Positions 40,819 through 52,736 of a DNA stretch of 64,000 nt are shown here, piece by piece. Origin of the DNA: Archilochus colubris (Eukaryota > Chordata > Aves > Apodiformes > Trochilidae); the NCBI GenBank assembly GCA_023079485.1, contig CM041085.1, positions 91,027,115 to 91,091,114 on the forward strand. Reading direction: 5' to 3'. Position numbers and translations under genes: made by a program. How positions within the stretch are numbered: the stretch's first letter is position 1; every line of letters begins with the position of its first letter. The notes beneath the pieces were generated by a model that saw only the letters and a program-made list of their open reading frames with translations, was not told the origin of the DNA and ran no database searches.

Positions 40819-41476
40819 AATCCCCCATGCTAAGTGACTTTGTGGGCATAGTTATTAATAAACTTTGTTACACTTATGCATTCTAAAGACATTAACAAAC
40901 ACTGGTGGTAAGACCTTTTTTCCTTTCTGCAGTACTAAGGGCTGAGGACTCCACAGCCAGGTAGGTATACATGCCTTAGCTTCTTTGCTAGTGTTACAAC
41001 AGCCTATACTTTTTATGATGTAAATATGTCACCATAGTAATTTTGGGCAAGAACACCCTGTAGGTATACTTTATTAAAAAAACAAACAAAAAAAAGCTCT
41101 TTTGATAAAATAAGTTGACCAGCTGAGCTGACTTTCAAATAAGTCTATAACTTATAAAAAGTGTATTTTGCTACTGTGAGAATCTTCATGGGACAAATCA
41201 GTCCTTGAGGAACTGTAAGTCTGCCATGTAAGATGACTGCAGTACAAAACCTCCTACTTAACTTTTCTTCACACTTGTTTATTTTAATTTAGTGTACCAT
41301 TAATTGATTTTTAATAATTGTTACTACTTAAAATTCAAGACTGCCTATTTGTTTAAAATTAGAAAACATCTTCCTATGTGTTGTTAGAATGTAAAACCAT
41401 CTGCAAACAGTCTTCAAGATTCATTTATTTGTTTACTGCCACTTTTTTCCCTTTCTAAAGACACATCCAATAATTG

Positions 41477-41491
41477 AAAAAAAAAAAAAAA
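41477..41491. repeat. poly-A tract (15 A)
   Basis: A homopolymer run about 80 bases before the next CR1, and not part of it. Confidence 0.9.
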
Positions 41492-41568
41492 CAAATCACT
41501 ATGTATATAAGCAAAGACAAATCAGTTAAACAAATTAAATTCTGCAGTTCCTAGCAGAAATACAAGCT

Positions 41569-42278
41569 GGCTGGAAAATGGATTGAGGACAGCCCTGAAG
41601 AACAGGATGTTGAGGTTTTGATGAATGAGAAGCTCAACATGGGCCAGAAATGTGCACTCACATCCCAGAAAGCCAACCATATCCTGGGCTGCATCAAAAG
41701 AAGAGTGGCCAGCAGGTGAAGGGAGGTGATTCTCCACCTCTACTCTGCTTTCATGAGGCCCCACCTGGAGTACTGTGTCCACTTCTTAAGCCCCCAAAAC
41801 AAGAAAGATTCTTGGAGCAAGGCCAAATGAGGGCCAAGGGCATGATCAGAGGACTGGAGCACCTCTCCTAAGAGAACAGGCTGAGAGACTTGGGGTTGCT
41901 CAGCCTGGGGAAATCTCCGTGGAGACCCCAGAGCAGCCTGAAGCAGCACCTGAGTGGGGCCTACAGGAAAGCTGTGGAGGGACTTTGTAGAAGGGCATGT
42001 AGCAATAGGACAAAGGCAAATGGTTTCAAACTGTAAGAAGGTAGATTTAGATTTAGATTAGGCAGTAGGAAGATATTCTTCCCTGTGAGGGTGGTGAGAC
42101 ATTGGAACAGGTTACTCAGGAAAGTTGTGGTTATCCCCTCCCTGGAAGTGTTCAAGGATAGGTCAGATGGGGCTTCGATATATCTGGTTTAGTGGGAGAT
42201 GTCCCTGCCCATGCCAGAGCAGTTGGAACTAGATGATCTTTAAAATCCCTACAAAACCAAACTATTCTATGGTTCAAT
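41569..42278 (+). mobile_element. CR1 LINE with decayed C-terminal RT ORF and 3' UTR
   Basis: About 710 bases. The translation keeps characteristic CR1 ORF2 C-terminal pieces: [12 protein letters not shown] and [17 protein letters not shown] near 41620-41720, [19 protein letters not shown] at about 41725-41780, and then a stop and frame changes. The 3' UTR carries the GGGACTTTGTAGAAGGGCATG block, the CCTGGAAGTGTTCAAGG block, the GATGTCCCTGCCCATGCCAG block and an ACTATTCTATGGTTCAA end. The polymerase active site is not included. In-frame stops make it non-functional. Confidence 0.96.
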
Positions 42279-45200
42279 AAAAATGTCTGCTATTTCTGAG
42301 GCTCACATCTGTTTCATGAACATGTAATCATCACCAGTTTCTTGGCATGGCAACAGAGAAGATCAAATGTTCTGGAAGAGGTTCGTATGTGAACATCACA
42401 ATCTATTATAACATTTCCCTGAGTTTTCACACACATTCTCTTAGGATTAAAAATCATTATGCTATTTAATGTGCTTACACTTTGCTGCATAAAAAGGATT
42501 ATCATACTTTTACCTGAGAGTTTCATTATATATAATCTTGACTCTCTTGGTCTAATTATCCTTGTTTTCCACACAGGGGGAAAAGAGCCTGCAGGTGCCT
42601 TGTAACTTTATTTTTTTGTTGTTATTGGATGTTTTCTTACAGATTACTGGAATGGGTTTGTTCTTAGGCCACCATTCCCCTCAAAAGGAGAGACATATTG
42701 CCTTGGAATTATTGGGAAAGAAACCTATATACACAGAGTCATTCTTAAATCAGTGGTGGTGGAACAGCCTAGAAGTAGAGCTTTGCATTTGGGTGGGTTA
42801 AGACAGGTATCAAATCAATTGCCAACCAAAGGCTCACATGAGTGGACTCTCTATTCTTTGAGGCCACTGTTGATCATTTAGAATTAGTTGGGAGATTCAC
42901 ACTGGAGCTTTATAAACTGAAGCTAAAGGAGGATGCTGCAGCCTATTTTTAGTGGGGTCTCTATGCCTTTGAAATTTATGCTTTCTTCTTTGCTCGAAAC
43001 AATCATGTTCTGATGAACTCCAGAATACATTGAACAACCACATTGTTTTCCAGAACTTTGTATAGACGTATATAAGATAGAGGAGACTAAAAATGTTCAA
43101 ACAAATTATTTTCAGCAGGGATGTCTTTCAGTGCTGCACTTAAGATAAATTTTATACTACATCAAAAGGTCAGGGTGCTTATGGAGAAAATGTCTTTTTA
43201 GTGTTCCAGAAATCTAAGTAAATACAAAAATGTAGATATTATAATGAACTACATATTTGAAAATAAATGTACATTATTCAAGTTACATTTATATTTCAAG
43301 TAATGACTATGTCACTAAAGTCCGAGTAATTGTCAGGTGAAGACTTTCACAATACTGCTTTGAAACAGCAGACACTGAAAAATCCAAGAGTGGTATTTAC
43401 AGGTTCCAATGACATATTTTTTAAAAAGCGCTATCATCCTGGCAAGAATTTTCATCCACAGCAAACAAGAAAACAGAAAAAACCTTTATACATAGGGCAC
43501 ACATTTCTATAATCTGATTTCTCAATGGTTCTTTGGTCAAAAGAAATTAGAGGCACTACGTTTTATGAATTTCTTGAGAGTCTTTAACATGTAGTTCCAA
43601 TTAATAAAGGTGCTAGGCCAAAATAATGTAGATTATTTCCATCTTTTAGAGGTCCCTGAATAGCATTCAAGTATATGGTACAGTCTTGAAGAAGCTAAGG
43701 TATGACTGTTTTCTATAACTAAATCTGTCCCCTCTCGACCCTATATTCAGTAGCTGCATCTGTTCTCTTTTGACCCATGATAATGTAATAAGCTTCCAGA
43801 TCTCCACATAGCCTGTGCTGGCTGAAATGATCACAGTTTTGTAGAAAAGTAATTTTTCTAGAGAAAAAACACTGCAACCTTAAAACACACAGAGCATATA
43901 AACCCAAGTTAATTGGGCACATAATGACTCTTGAGCCATAAGGTTAAGTACTGAAAAACAAGGAGATAAACAAATCCCATACACAAGACTAGGGTTCGTG
44001 CCATGTTGTAATTGATGTGATGCACTGCTCAGTGTTCCTTCAGAGAGAAAGAAGTATTAGGGAGTGAAGTGAAGCAAATAATGCAATACGTTAAGTGAAA
44101 CAATAGTCGTTGTATTAATTTGACAGAGTGCTGCATCAGAGCAGTCCCTCTAATCTTGTAAGAATTTATCACAGAACTCCTTCGCAGTTAGAAACCACTG
44201 GATTCGGCTCCTGACAAGAAAAGGCATTAAGCCTTACGAAAAAAACTGACCAAGGTCTCTGTCGAAATAGCACATTTTGAAGCTATGATATTGCACTGGA
44301 AAATTTGATTTTTAAGAGATTAGTGATAAAAGGCTCTTTCTGCATATAACAATATTTCTAGAACCAGCTATTCTGAATGCAAGATCACAGACTCCTGCTA
44401 GAAGGTCAGGGTCTCACAGTTTTGTAAAGTTTTTGTTTGTCACTAGTTGCTTTCTTGCAATGTTTAGGTTTTTATGCACCAGCCAAACAGTCAAACAAGC
44501 CCAATCTATTTTATTAGTTTTATGTATTTTTGCAGTGCATTTCCAAATTCCCTTTCTTCTGCGGGAGATTCTTTTGATTAAAAACTGAAAGCTGTTCTTT
44601 TAACACAGAAAACGTTTACTGCATCTTATTAATGCAAGTTTGTATTGTAGGTTAACCTTTTTTTGTTTACATCTAAAGACCTAAAATCTCATTCCAGAGA
44701 TCAAGGCAATTTGTTCACAGACACCTCATTTCATCCACCCATCATCTAGGGTTGAATTCTCTTTTCAGTTTTAAACAGAAAACAGCACCTTATACTATTA
44801 ATGGATTTTCTTGCCAATTAAAACAAGATAATAATTGTTATATACTCAGCTACAATAATAGTGAAAATCCCTTCAAAAAAAATAAAACCAAGAATTTTAT
44901 AGTAACATGAGATAAATACCTTGAATCATTCTAAGATTAAAATAATTATTTCATGCCACATACAAGAGAGGATTATGAAACACTAATCTTGAAAATTAAG
45001 ACAAAGCTGAGAATGCTTTCTAGAGCTCTAAGATTGGTCATTTAAGGCTATAGACTGAGTGTTTTCACCTCGCTACATAAAAAGGGCACTTGTAGCTGTC
45101 ACCTAAACTTCACTAAAGAATGTGTTTATGCAGCTTGACACAAAGTGATGCAAGTACTGTGTGCTAGCAACATGGGTACATGCTTGCTACTACATAAATG

Positions 45201-45322
45201 TGAGAAAAGGGAAAATCCATACAGCCCAGCACTGGCAGAAGTGAGCAGGCATTCCACATAAAATGGTAGAAGGAGATGCTGCCTGAGCTGCTGCACAGTA
45301 CCTGAAGGGAAATAAATCAGTA
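42279..45322. other. Non-coding stretch, nothing recognised
   Basis: No gene and no recognisable interspersed repeat. A small cluster of CpG dinucleotides at about 44180-44270 is unusual for the surrounding AT-rich DNA but is not a CpG island. Confidence 0.5.
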
Positions 45323-45752
45323 AGGGTCATCCGAGGTAGCACTTGTATGCCTATGAAGACAGGCTGAGAAAGCAGGGTTTGTTGAGCCTGCAGAAGTGTC
45401 CAGAGAGACTTTAGAGCAGCCTGGTACATTACCTGAAGAGGGCCTACAGGAAAGCTGGGGGGGGGGACTTTGCAAGGTTGTGTAGCAATAGGATGAGGGG
45501 TAATGGCTTTAAACTGTAAGGAGGTAGATTTAGGTTAGACACTAGGAAGAAATTCTTTCTTATGAGGGTGTTGAGACATTGCATGAGTTGCCCAGGGATA
45601 TGAATGTCCCCTTCCTGGAAGTGTTCAAGGCCAGGCTGGATGGGGCTTTAAGCAACCTGGTCTGGTGGAAGGTGTCCTTGCCCATACAGAGGGGTTGAAA
45701 CTGGGTGACCTTTAAGGTCCCTTCCAACTCAAACTACTCTGTGATTCTATGG
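45323..45752 (+). mobile_element. CR1 LINE, end of ORF2 plus 3' UTR
   Basis: About 430 bases of CR1. It contains the ATGAAGACAGGCTGAGAAAG block, a run of nine or more G after GGAAAGCT, the GTGTAGCAATAGGATGAGGGG block, the TTCCTGGAAGTGTTCAAGGCC block, the GGTGTCCTTGCCCATACAGAG block and a terminus CTACTCTGTGATTCTATGG. It is close in layout to the copy at 41569-42278. No intact ORF remains. Confidence 0.95.
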
Positions 45753-46020
45753 TGTAACATACTGGGAGCACATTCGTGACGATACAACCAATTTACCCAG
45801 TGCCACGCGACTGCTCTCTGGTAGAGGCAGTTATAAACTCCACCTTTCCAAAACAGTTCTCTGTTCCCTTAAGCATTAATCAATTGTTATGTAATTAAAA
45901 ATCATATCACTGTGTACAGAAGGAGACCAAATACTGTATGGGTAACCATACCCCTGGTATTCTGTATCCTGATTTTGTAGCTTCGACAGTGTTCCTCTAA
46001 AGAGCAGTCAGATGTTCTGA

Positions 46021-46043
46021 CTCCATATGCATGGCATATGGAG
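46021..46043. repeat. Perfect inverted repeat, 10-bp stem and 3-base loop
   Basis: CTCCATATGC and its exact reverse complement GCATATGGAG are separated by ATG. The stem is perfect but short and stops abruptly on both sides, so it is not a typical miRNA precursor. Confidence 0.95.
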
Positions 46044-46692
46044 AAAGAAGTCTTGTAATCACTTCTGATATCTGACATTACAGTAACCCCCAGAAAAAAG
46101 AAGACTCACAAGGAAGAACCCCAGTAATTTCAAAGTGGGCTGTATTTGGGCTGCCAAGTGAGACAAAACACTAGCAAGCTCTGGACTGTATGAATAGATT
46201 CCCACATGCAGGAAATTTTTACCAGCATTGGGATCTGCTCAAAAAATATCTTACTAAATGTCAAGACTTCCCACAAAAGCAGTGAATTTATAACCTTTTG
46301 TAAAAATACTAACGAAGTAAAAAAAATTGGTACATCTATTACAATTTTTAAAAATCAGCAAAAAGCAGATTAGAACTTGAGTATAGGTCTCCAATTTCAT
46401 TTTGAAGGTAAGGCATCCCAAGAAAGCTCTGTTGCCAACAACTGATTAAATTCTCAAAATCGCTCTTCATACTGCATACAGACCAGATAAAATTAAGCAT
46501 TCTTCTGCTTTTTGATTTTTATGGATGTAAACTTACCATACTGTTCATCTATCATGGTGCCATACACAGCCAGATTAGTTATAGAAACAGTGTGTCACTG
46601 GGATACAGTACTGTAGGATCACACTGAGCAAAACACTCATACTAAACTCAGTACTATGGTTGGGACTTGAGTCCTATCCTGACATTTGGCAC

Positions 46693-46732
46693 TTTTTTTT
46701 TTTTTACTTTTTTTTTTTTTTTTTTTTTTTTT
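46693..46732. repeat. poly-T tract, interrupted
   Basis: Two T runs (13 and about 25) separated by AC. Simple sequence; the lysine-rich ORF across it on the minus strand is an artefact. Confidence 0.9.
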
Positions 46733-47596
46733 GTGGAGCTGGGCCCACAGTTTGACTGTAGAGCAGACACCTTGAAGGAGAGCTGTGTAACCCTTTATAC
46801 TATATCTATTCCAGTAAACTGAATAGTCCCAGAAAATATAGCCAGGCACTCAATTATCCCTGCAGGGAACTGTTGGAACTTGCACAGGTCTGGCCTCTGC
46901 TCCCAGACATTTTCTGAGCGTAATCAGGAACAAGCACATGCCAAAAACTATGCTCACTGGGTATGCTGGCTAGTGAGTTATTAGGAGGTCATTTCAAGTC
47001 AGTCAGTATCAGCGCCAGACAACAGTATCAAACACATGTAATTAAACAGTATGGACATAGCCCAAGTGTCTGTAAGCTGCTCTGATACAGCGTTGCAGAA
47101 AACTGTGCTTACAAACACTGTCATTAATAAGTCTGTAATGCAGTAGCCTCTGGCAATGCCAGTACATGTAGGTTATGGCATGGCCCAAGTGCCTGTCCCC
47201 ACAGATGGATGTGCCAAAGCAAACCATGACAGGGGTAGTAGCCCATTCTGGGGCAAAGTCCAGATCTTTTTCTGTTGCCTTCATTCATAAGTTAAACTAA
47301 TTCAGCTAAAATTAGACTTGTCTGGATATAACTGAGCCACCACAGGCATTACATTCACTGCAACAGAAAATAAGCCCCAGAGGACAGATTTAAAAGGCAG
47401 CACCATTACAGAAATTCAGATCTGTTGAACTTGCCTGCTCTCAAAACTCAGTGTCTCCCAGTATCACATCATCATGCCAAACCAATGCTATGGAATACTT
47501 TCCACTCCATACTCTCTGCTTTTCAACACCTAACTTTCTGTCACAGCTTAGCAGTTTGGGCAAACCAAAAACCAAATATGAGAATTGTTCTCTATT

Positions 47597-47635
47597 ACCA
47601 CCACCCACCACCTCCTCCACCCCTCCCTCTCCCCC
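47597..47635. repeat. CCA/CT-rich low-complexity tract
   Basis: A pure A/C/T stretch with ACC and CCT units, polypyrimidine-rich on the plus strand, followed by a short run of A. It generates spurious proline-rich and glycine-rich ORFs on the two strands. Confidence 0.85.
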
Positions 47636-48482
47636 AAAAAAAACCAACCTAAATTTGGAAATTAAAAAAATTAAACATATTTACTAGAACAGGGGAAAGT
47701 CAATAACATAAAGGATAAAAAACAGAAATACAAATGTGTACCAATACATATATAAACCAATCTCGACCCTGTCAGGGATAGGTGCCTGAGAGCCCCTTGC
47801 AGCAGGGACAACTTAGGAAGGGGATTTCATGGCTCTTCCCAGCACCTGATGAATGTGGATTCTGAAGAGCAGGAGGCGAGCTGATAGAAAAGGAGCACAG
47901 GGGAACAGTAGAGAAGTGAAGAGCAAGCGAAAGAGAGGGGATTCTGGTCTGCCTGACCTTGATAGAGTATGAGCAGGAAATGGAGGTAATAGACCCCTCT
48001 ATGTTTCACCTCTCTCAAAGTCTGAAAGCCTTTCTTCTTTATTTCCTTGTACTAAAACAAAGACACTTTCTCTTCCACATATTAACAATATACCTGTCAT
48101 AAATGGGAAGTTTACCTTACTGGGCATTGCTTCCCCCATATTACTCAGTTCTGATCCTCCTTCTTAGAAGAAAAGGCCAAAAGACAGTAACTTTCCCTTT
48201 CAACAATCCACCAAATTCATGTTACAACTCCAATACTTAAAAAAAAATTAATTCTATACCACAGAGTAGCTAGAGTTCAGGCTTCTGTAAGTCCAAGCTA
48301 CCATGGCTGCATAGAGTATCAACAATACTATTTTTTTTAAATAAAATTTTTAAAAGTTGAGAGCACAAGTACATGTCTACACGTCCTTTTGGATTAATAT
48401 GGTATTAAAACAACATGGCTGATATTCCCTCATTGTTGCTATTCTATGCTGTTATGATATGTTGTTCTTTTTAGTAAGCTGT

Positions 48483-48753
48483 TGTAATAGAATAAAGGGC
48501 CATCGTTTTAAACAAAATAAAGAGTAGATTGCAGTTGAACATAAGAAAGAAAATTTTTTTGATGAGGATGGTGAAACACTGGCACAGGTTGCCGAGAGGT
48601 AGCAGATATCCCGTTCCTAGGAACATCCAAGGTCAAGTTGAACGGGATTTTGAGCAATTTGATCTAGTTGGAAATGTCCCTGCTCACTGCAGAGTAGGGT
48701 GGACTATATGACCTTTAAAGGCCCCTTCCAACCCAAACCATTCCATAATTCTA
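48483..48753 (+). mobile_element. CR1 LINE 3' UTR fragment
   Basis: About 270 bases of CR1. It shows the AATAGAATAAAGGGCCATCG block (degenerate form of the 'ATAGGACAAGGGG' landmark), GGTGAAACACTGGCACAGGTTGCC, the CTAGTTGGAAATGTCCCTGC block, GACCTTTAAAGGCCCCTTCC and the terminus CCATTCCATAATTCTA. It is 5'-truncated inside the 3' UTR. No coding sequence. Confidence 0.94.
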
Positions 48754-51653
48754 GTCTAGTTTAATATAACCTGGTCTACTCTTTTCTATACTGTTCTGTT
48801 CCTTTCCTTTTAGCTTGTCTGTTCAATTTTAAGATTTGTTCTTCATTCCACCTACAAAAATTATTCCTTTTCTCCTTTAATGTGTTTTTGGTTTTTTTTT
48901 TCTGGTATTCAAGAATGACTGACTGCAGCTCCTTTGCCACCATAAGGAGAATGATGCTGACAGAAATTGCTTTCACAAAAAACCCAAAAAAACTATTTAT
49001 GCATCTGAAAGTACAGTGCTGAGTGCATTGCTATACACTTCAGACCTCTGCAAGTCTGCTGCTGCTAATAATAACAAAAAACAAACAAACAGCAAAACCT
49101 GGATAGGTGCATGAGGAGCATCATTAGTGAAACCTCTTCTCTGGGCTCTGAGGCAAACTCACTTGTTCAGCTGCTTATCCCACCTCCCCACTTTGTCATT
49201 CTGAAACTGTGGCCCAGCAGTGAGCTACCAAGCCAATACATGGCATTTTCTGGAAGTAAATGAAAGATCAGGCTCCATCCTCAAAGAAAAAAAAAAAAAG
49301 GAATTTATCTAAACATGTCAGCAGTTCAGTGCATGGCCAGAAGGCTGCTTGCATCCAACCCTCAACATGAATGTCATGTTGACACCTGGCACAGAGAGTT
49401 GTTCATAGCACCATATTTTAGAGAGCCATGGTCACTTTGAGGCTAGAAGGGGAGATTTGTCCATACTCTGACTGAAGACTTTTGCCAAAAAAAAAGGGAA
49501 TTGTGAAGGAACTTTATTTTTTAAATCATAAAACCACACAGTGGAATACTCAGAAATTCTACTGTGTTACAATAGAGCTTCATGTATAAACTGAATTGCT
49601 CCACAACAAATTAACACCATGTCATGAGAACAGCTGTAATGCAATTCAGAGATAATAATATATAACGGAAAGCAGATCCAATTGTCAGAATATTCAGTCA
49701 TGATGACTTTTTTACAGTAAAGTTCTAAGTATTGCATGAGTTATAACATAATAATTACATTACTTCTAAACACTGCATTTCACAGCTCAGTATACACCTA
49801 TACACACATATATACACACACTTGCAGTTATGTATGATGTGACAAAGATTTATAGAAGACATTTTGCTCAGTTTTATGTCAGTTAATCTCATACATTTGA
49901 TGGCAGCAGATCTTCTGCTGAACAATCTGTCTCCAGATTACAAGATGAGAACCTGTCCTGTGGAAGTGGCTGTAATTAAAAACTGGCACTGTCTCAGAGA
50001 ACTGACAATATGCTACAGCACAGGTATGCAAAGGCAGAAGCCTGAGCACACCAAGGGAACTAGAAGAAACAGCTCTTCAAGACCTTTTTGAGTAAATAAC
50101 TTACATTATTGTGCACCTAATCATGCACTGCCCTGCAAAAGGAAAACATCTGGAATATTCACTTTGTAAACACTGTGAACATGACATTTTCATCAGGCTG
50201 GTTGGTTTGTGTTTTTTTCACATTTCATAACCGTGTCTTAATGGAAATTAAGACTTTTTTGTTTCTGCATAAAACAAGATTGCAGAGCAAGATTATATCT
50301 GCCAGAAATGCTATATTTTTTCCTCCACACAATGCACTGACTGCCATCCCAGTAGTGTAACAAGACCACACAGGTGTGATGGAGTGCTGCTTTTCCAGCA
50401 GAGCTTTGATTTTTCTCACTGCTATAAAAAAAAAAAAAAAAAAAACACATGGAGCAAGGCAATTTCAGGGTGATCACTTGTCTGCAGACACAGAGGAACA
50501 CACACCATTCCAGCTAGGAACAACATAAACAAAATTCCTGCGTGTGGCAATGCGACTCATCTGGCTCTTGAAATGGAGGTGAGGAAGAGCATGAAGTGAA
50601 GCTGGTTTTGGTCTTTATGGACATAGGTGAATATTTAATCTTTAATATTCTGGATATAAAATTATCAAACAGTCCGAGTAGTTGTTTTTTTCATGTATGC
50701 AAACAAGAATAAATATTTGTATTGACCTAAAGATGAGCCCTCTTAAAGAAAAGTGTTTTATCAGAGCATACTTATTATGAAGAGGATCCTACTTAAGCCC
50801 TTGAATATTTAATAATGTCATTATTAGGGAGCAAAACATTATAGAGCTGGCCTAGTTATATGGGACAGCCAGAAATAGGTTTTCAGGAATGGAAAATTCT
50901 CTCTCATATTATTCACTGAGGCAATAAAAGTGACAGCAGCAAAAAGTCACCTTTTTTCAGCGTACACTGCTCGATGAATTTTGTCAGAAGAGACGGTCAG
51001 ATTTAACATTTTAACAAATTAACATTAACAAATTTAACATTGCAAAGACCAGATGAAAAAGCCTGCAGTGAATATGCTCACATTAGGCTCCAGTCAAATG
51101 GCAGTAACTATAGGAAGGAAATTTTCAGGACCATTTAAGACACTTCTAACTTGATGTAGATATGACTGCAGGATTTTTCCTTCTTCCCCTGAAGTCAGTG
51201 GGTACTAAGGGTGGTCAGCACCTTTCAGGAACAAATCCTTTCCTTTCCCTTCTTGTCGTGCACCTCTGTCTTTCAGATATTCTCAGCTGCCTCAATGGCT
51301 TTCCCCTGCTACCCCCTTGTTCCTGAAACACACACTATTTAGATATATTTTCATGTGTATGTCATAGGAAGCTCTACTTACAGTCACTATCGGTTTTCTT
51401 GTCAAAACATGTATGTCTCTCATTTTATTGTGGTTTTCTCCAAGCACAGTAGTGCTCCAGTGTTAGAATGCCTAGATATACTCTTTGCTGCAACCATCCT
51501 CATCTACTAGAGCAAATACTCAGCTATCCCAGTGGAGACAGGAGAGCTCAGGAGCACAGTACTCCAAACACTGGCTGTTGGCTGTGCTATTTACCACTCT
51601 TTGTCAGACCACCAAAGACCAAGAAGTCCCAGCTATTTGCAGGAGGGCTAAAC
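48754..51653. other. Non-coding stretch with simple repeats
   Basis: No gene was recognised. It includes a TACACA/TATATACA-rich patch (49790-49822), a 20-A run (50426-50445) and a small (TTAACAAA)-like repeat patch at about 51001-51041. Confidence 0.5.
50426..50445. repeat. poly-A tract (20 A)
   Basis: A homopolymer run with no attached element recognised. Confidence 0.9.
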
Positions 51654-51702
51654 CAGGTGATCTTTAAAGGTTCTCCCAAGCCAAATTATTCCATGATTCA
51701 AA
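51654..51702 (+). mobile_element. CR1 LINE 3' terminal remnant
   Basis: Only the last ~50 bases of a CR1 are recognisable: CCAGGTGATCTTTAAAGG, then TTCTCCCAAGCCAAATTATT and the CCATGATTCAAA terminus. It lies about 80 bases upstream of a second, longer CR1 in the same orientation. Upstream sequence (51468-51650) could be older, unrecognisable CR1 but shows no landmark. Confidence 0.8.
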
Positions 51703-51784
51703 GTCAACACATGTCCAGGAGGAAGCATTTGTAGGCTGGGTGCTCTGCTCTGTGTCAGTAAATTACATACTATTGTGACAGTGA

Positions 51785-52736
51785 ATGGGGTAATATCAGG
51801 CTGGTGACTGGTCACTAGTGGGGTCCCACAGGGCTCCATCCTCTGCACAGTCCTCTTCAACATCTTCATCAATGGCTTGGGCACAGGACTCAAAGGAATT
51901 CTAAGCAAGTTTACGTATGACACAAAATTGTGAGGAGGTGTTGACTCTCAGCAGGTGAGAGACATGGGCAATCACCAACTAGATGAAGTTTAACAAGGTT
52001 CTGCATCTGGGACGGGGCAACCCTGGTGGTAAATATAGACTGGGAAACTAGTGACTGGAGAGCAGTGCAGCAGAGAGCCACCTGGGGGTTCTGGCTGATG
52101 GCAAACTGGATATGAACCAGCAGTGGGCCCTGGCAACCAGGAGGGCCAACCATGTCCATGTGGTGCATCAAACACAGAGTTGCCAGCCAGTCAAGGGAGG
52201 TGATTGTTCTACTCTGCAGCTGTACAGCCTCACCTTGAGTGCAGTTTTGGGCACTACAGTATAAAAAAGACACCAAGCTATTGGAAAGCATCCAAAGGAG
52301 AGACACAAGGTGGGTGAAGGCGCTGGAAGGGATGAAATATGAGAAGTGTCCGAGGTCACTCGGATTGTACAATTTGGAGAAGAGAAGAAGGCTGAGCAGT
52401 GAACTCATTACAGTATACAGCTTGCTCATGAGGGCAAGATTTGGGACTGATATTGATCCCTCCATTCCTGTGACCAAAGACAGGACTTGGGAAAATGGTA
52501 GGAAGCTGAATCAGGGTTAGATATCAGGAAAAGGCTTTTCACCCAAAGTAGTTGAGCACTGGAACAAACTCTCCAGGGAAGTGGTCACAGAACCAACCCT
52601 GCCTGAGTTCAAGAGCTGTTTGGATGGTGCTCTCAGGCCCATGGTGTGATACTGGAAATGCCCTACACAGGGAGAGGAGTTGGACTTGATGATCCTGATG
52701 GGTCCTTTCCAACTCAGTGCATTCTATGATTCTATG
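51785..52736 (+). mobile_element. CR1 LINE, longest copy in window, with decayed RT catalytic region
   Basis: About 950 bases. In one frame the translation at 51814-51880 reads [10 protein letters not shown] and then [11 protein letters not shown], the conserved palm segment of non-LTR reverse transcriptases. Immediately upstream the frame has a TGA (51805-51807). The active-site motif that should read F-A-D-D is F-T-Y-D at 51910-51921, so one catalytic aspartate is lost. C-terminal ORF2 pieces follow in shifted frames (FWALQYKKDTKLLE, LGLYNLEKRR at about 52245-52390). The 3' UTR ends in GCATTCTATGATTCTATG. It is the same subfamily as 13824-14569, but keeps more 5' sequence. The antisense 188-codon ORF over it is a shadow. 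Confidence 0.97.

Larger units (their letters stand above)
38694..41568. other. Non-coding stretch with poly-A tracts
   Basis: No gene was recognised. Simple repeats lie at 40792-40818 and 41477-41491. Overlapping minus-strand ORFs at 39294-39751 are chance readings of a purine-rich region and share no motif with a known family. Confidence 0.5.
45753..48482. other. Non-coding stretch with hairpin, poly-T and CT-rich tract
   Basis: No gene was assigned. It holds a perfect 10-bp-stem hairpin (46021-46043), an interrupted poly-T (46693-46732), two imperfect copies of a ~26-base motif (47049-47074 and 47171-47196) and a CCA/CT-rich tract (47597-47635). Confidence 0.5.

Noticed and set aside
41740..41949. 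Minus-strand ORFs around 41522-41949
   Set aside because: Antisense to the CR1 at 41569-42278.
47042..47284. 80-codon minus-strand ORF with protein-like composition
   Set aside because: It begins directly after a stop with no splice acceptor at that point. First-position G is only about a quarter of codons, and no family is recognised. The internal repeat within it is reported separately.
51911..52477. 188-codon minus-strand ORF, the longest in the window
   Set aside because: It lies wholly antisense to a CR1 element; the sense strand carries the recognisable ORF2 and 3' UTR landmarks. The shorter minus-strand ORFs at 51990-52359 are the same artefact.
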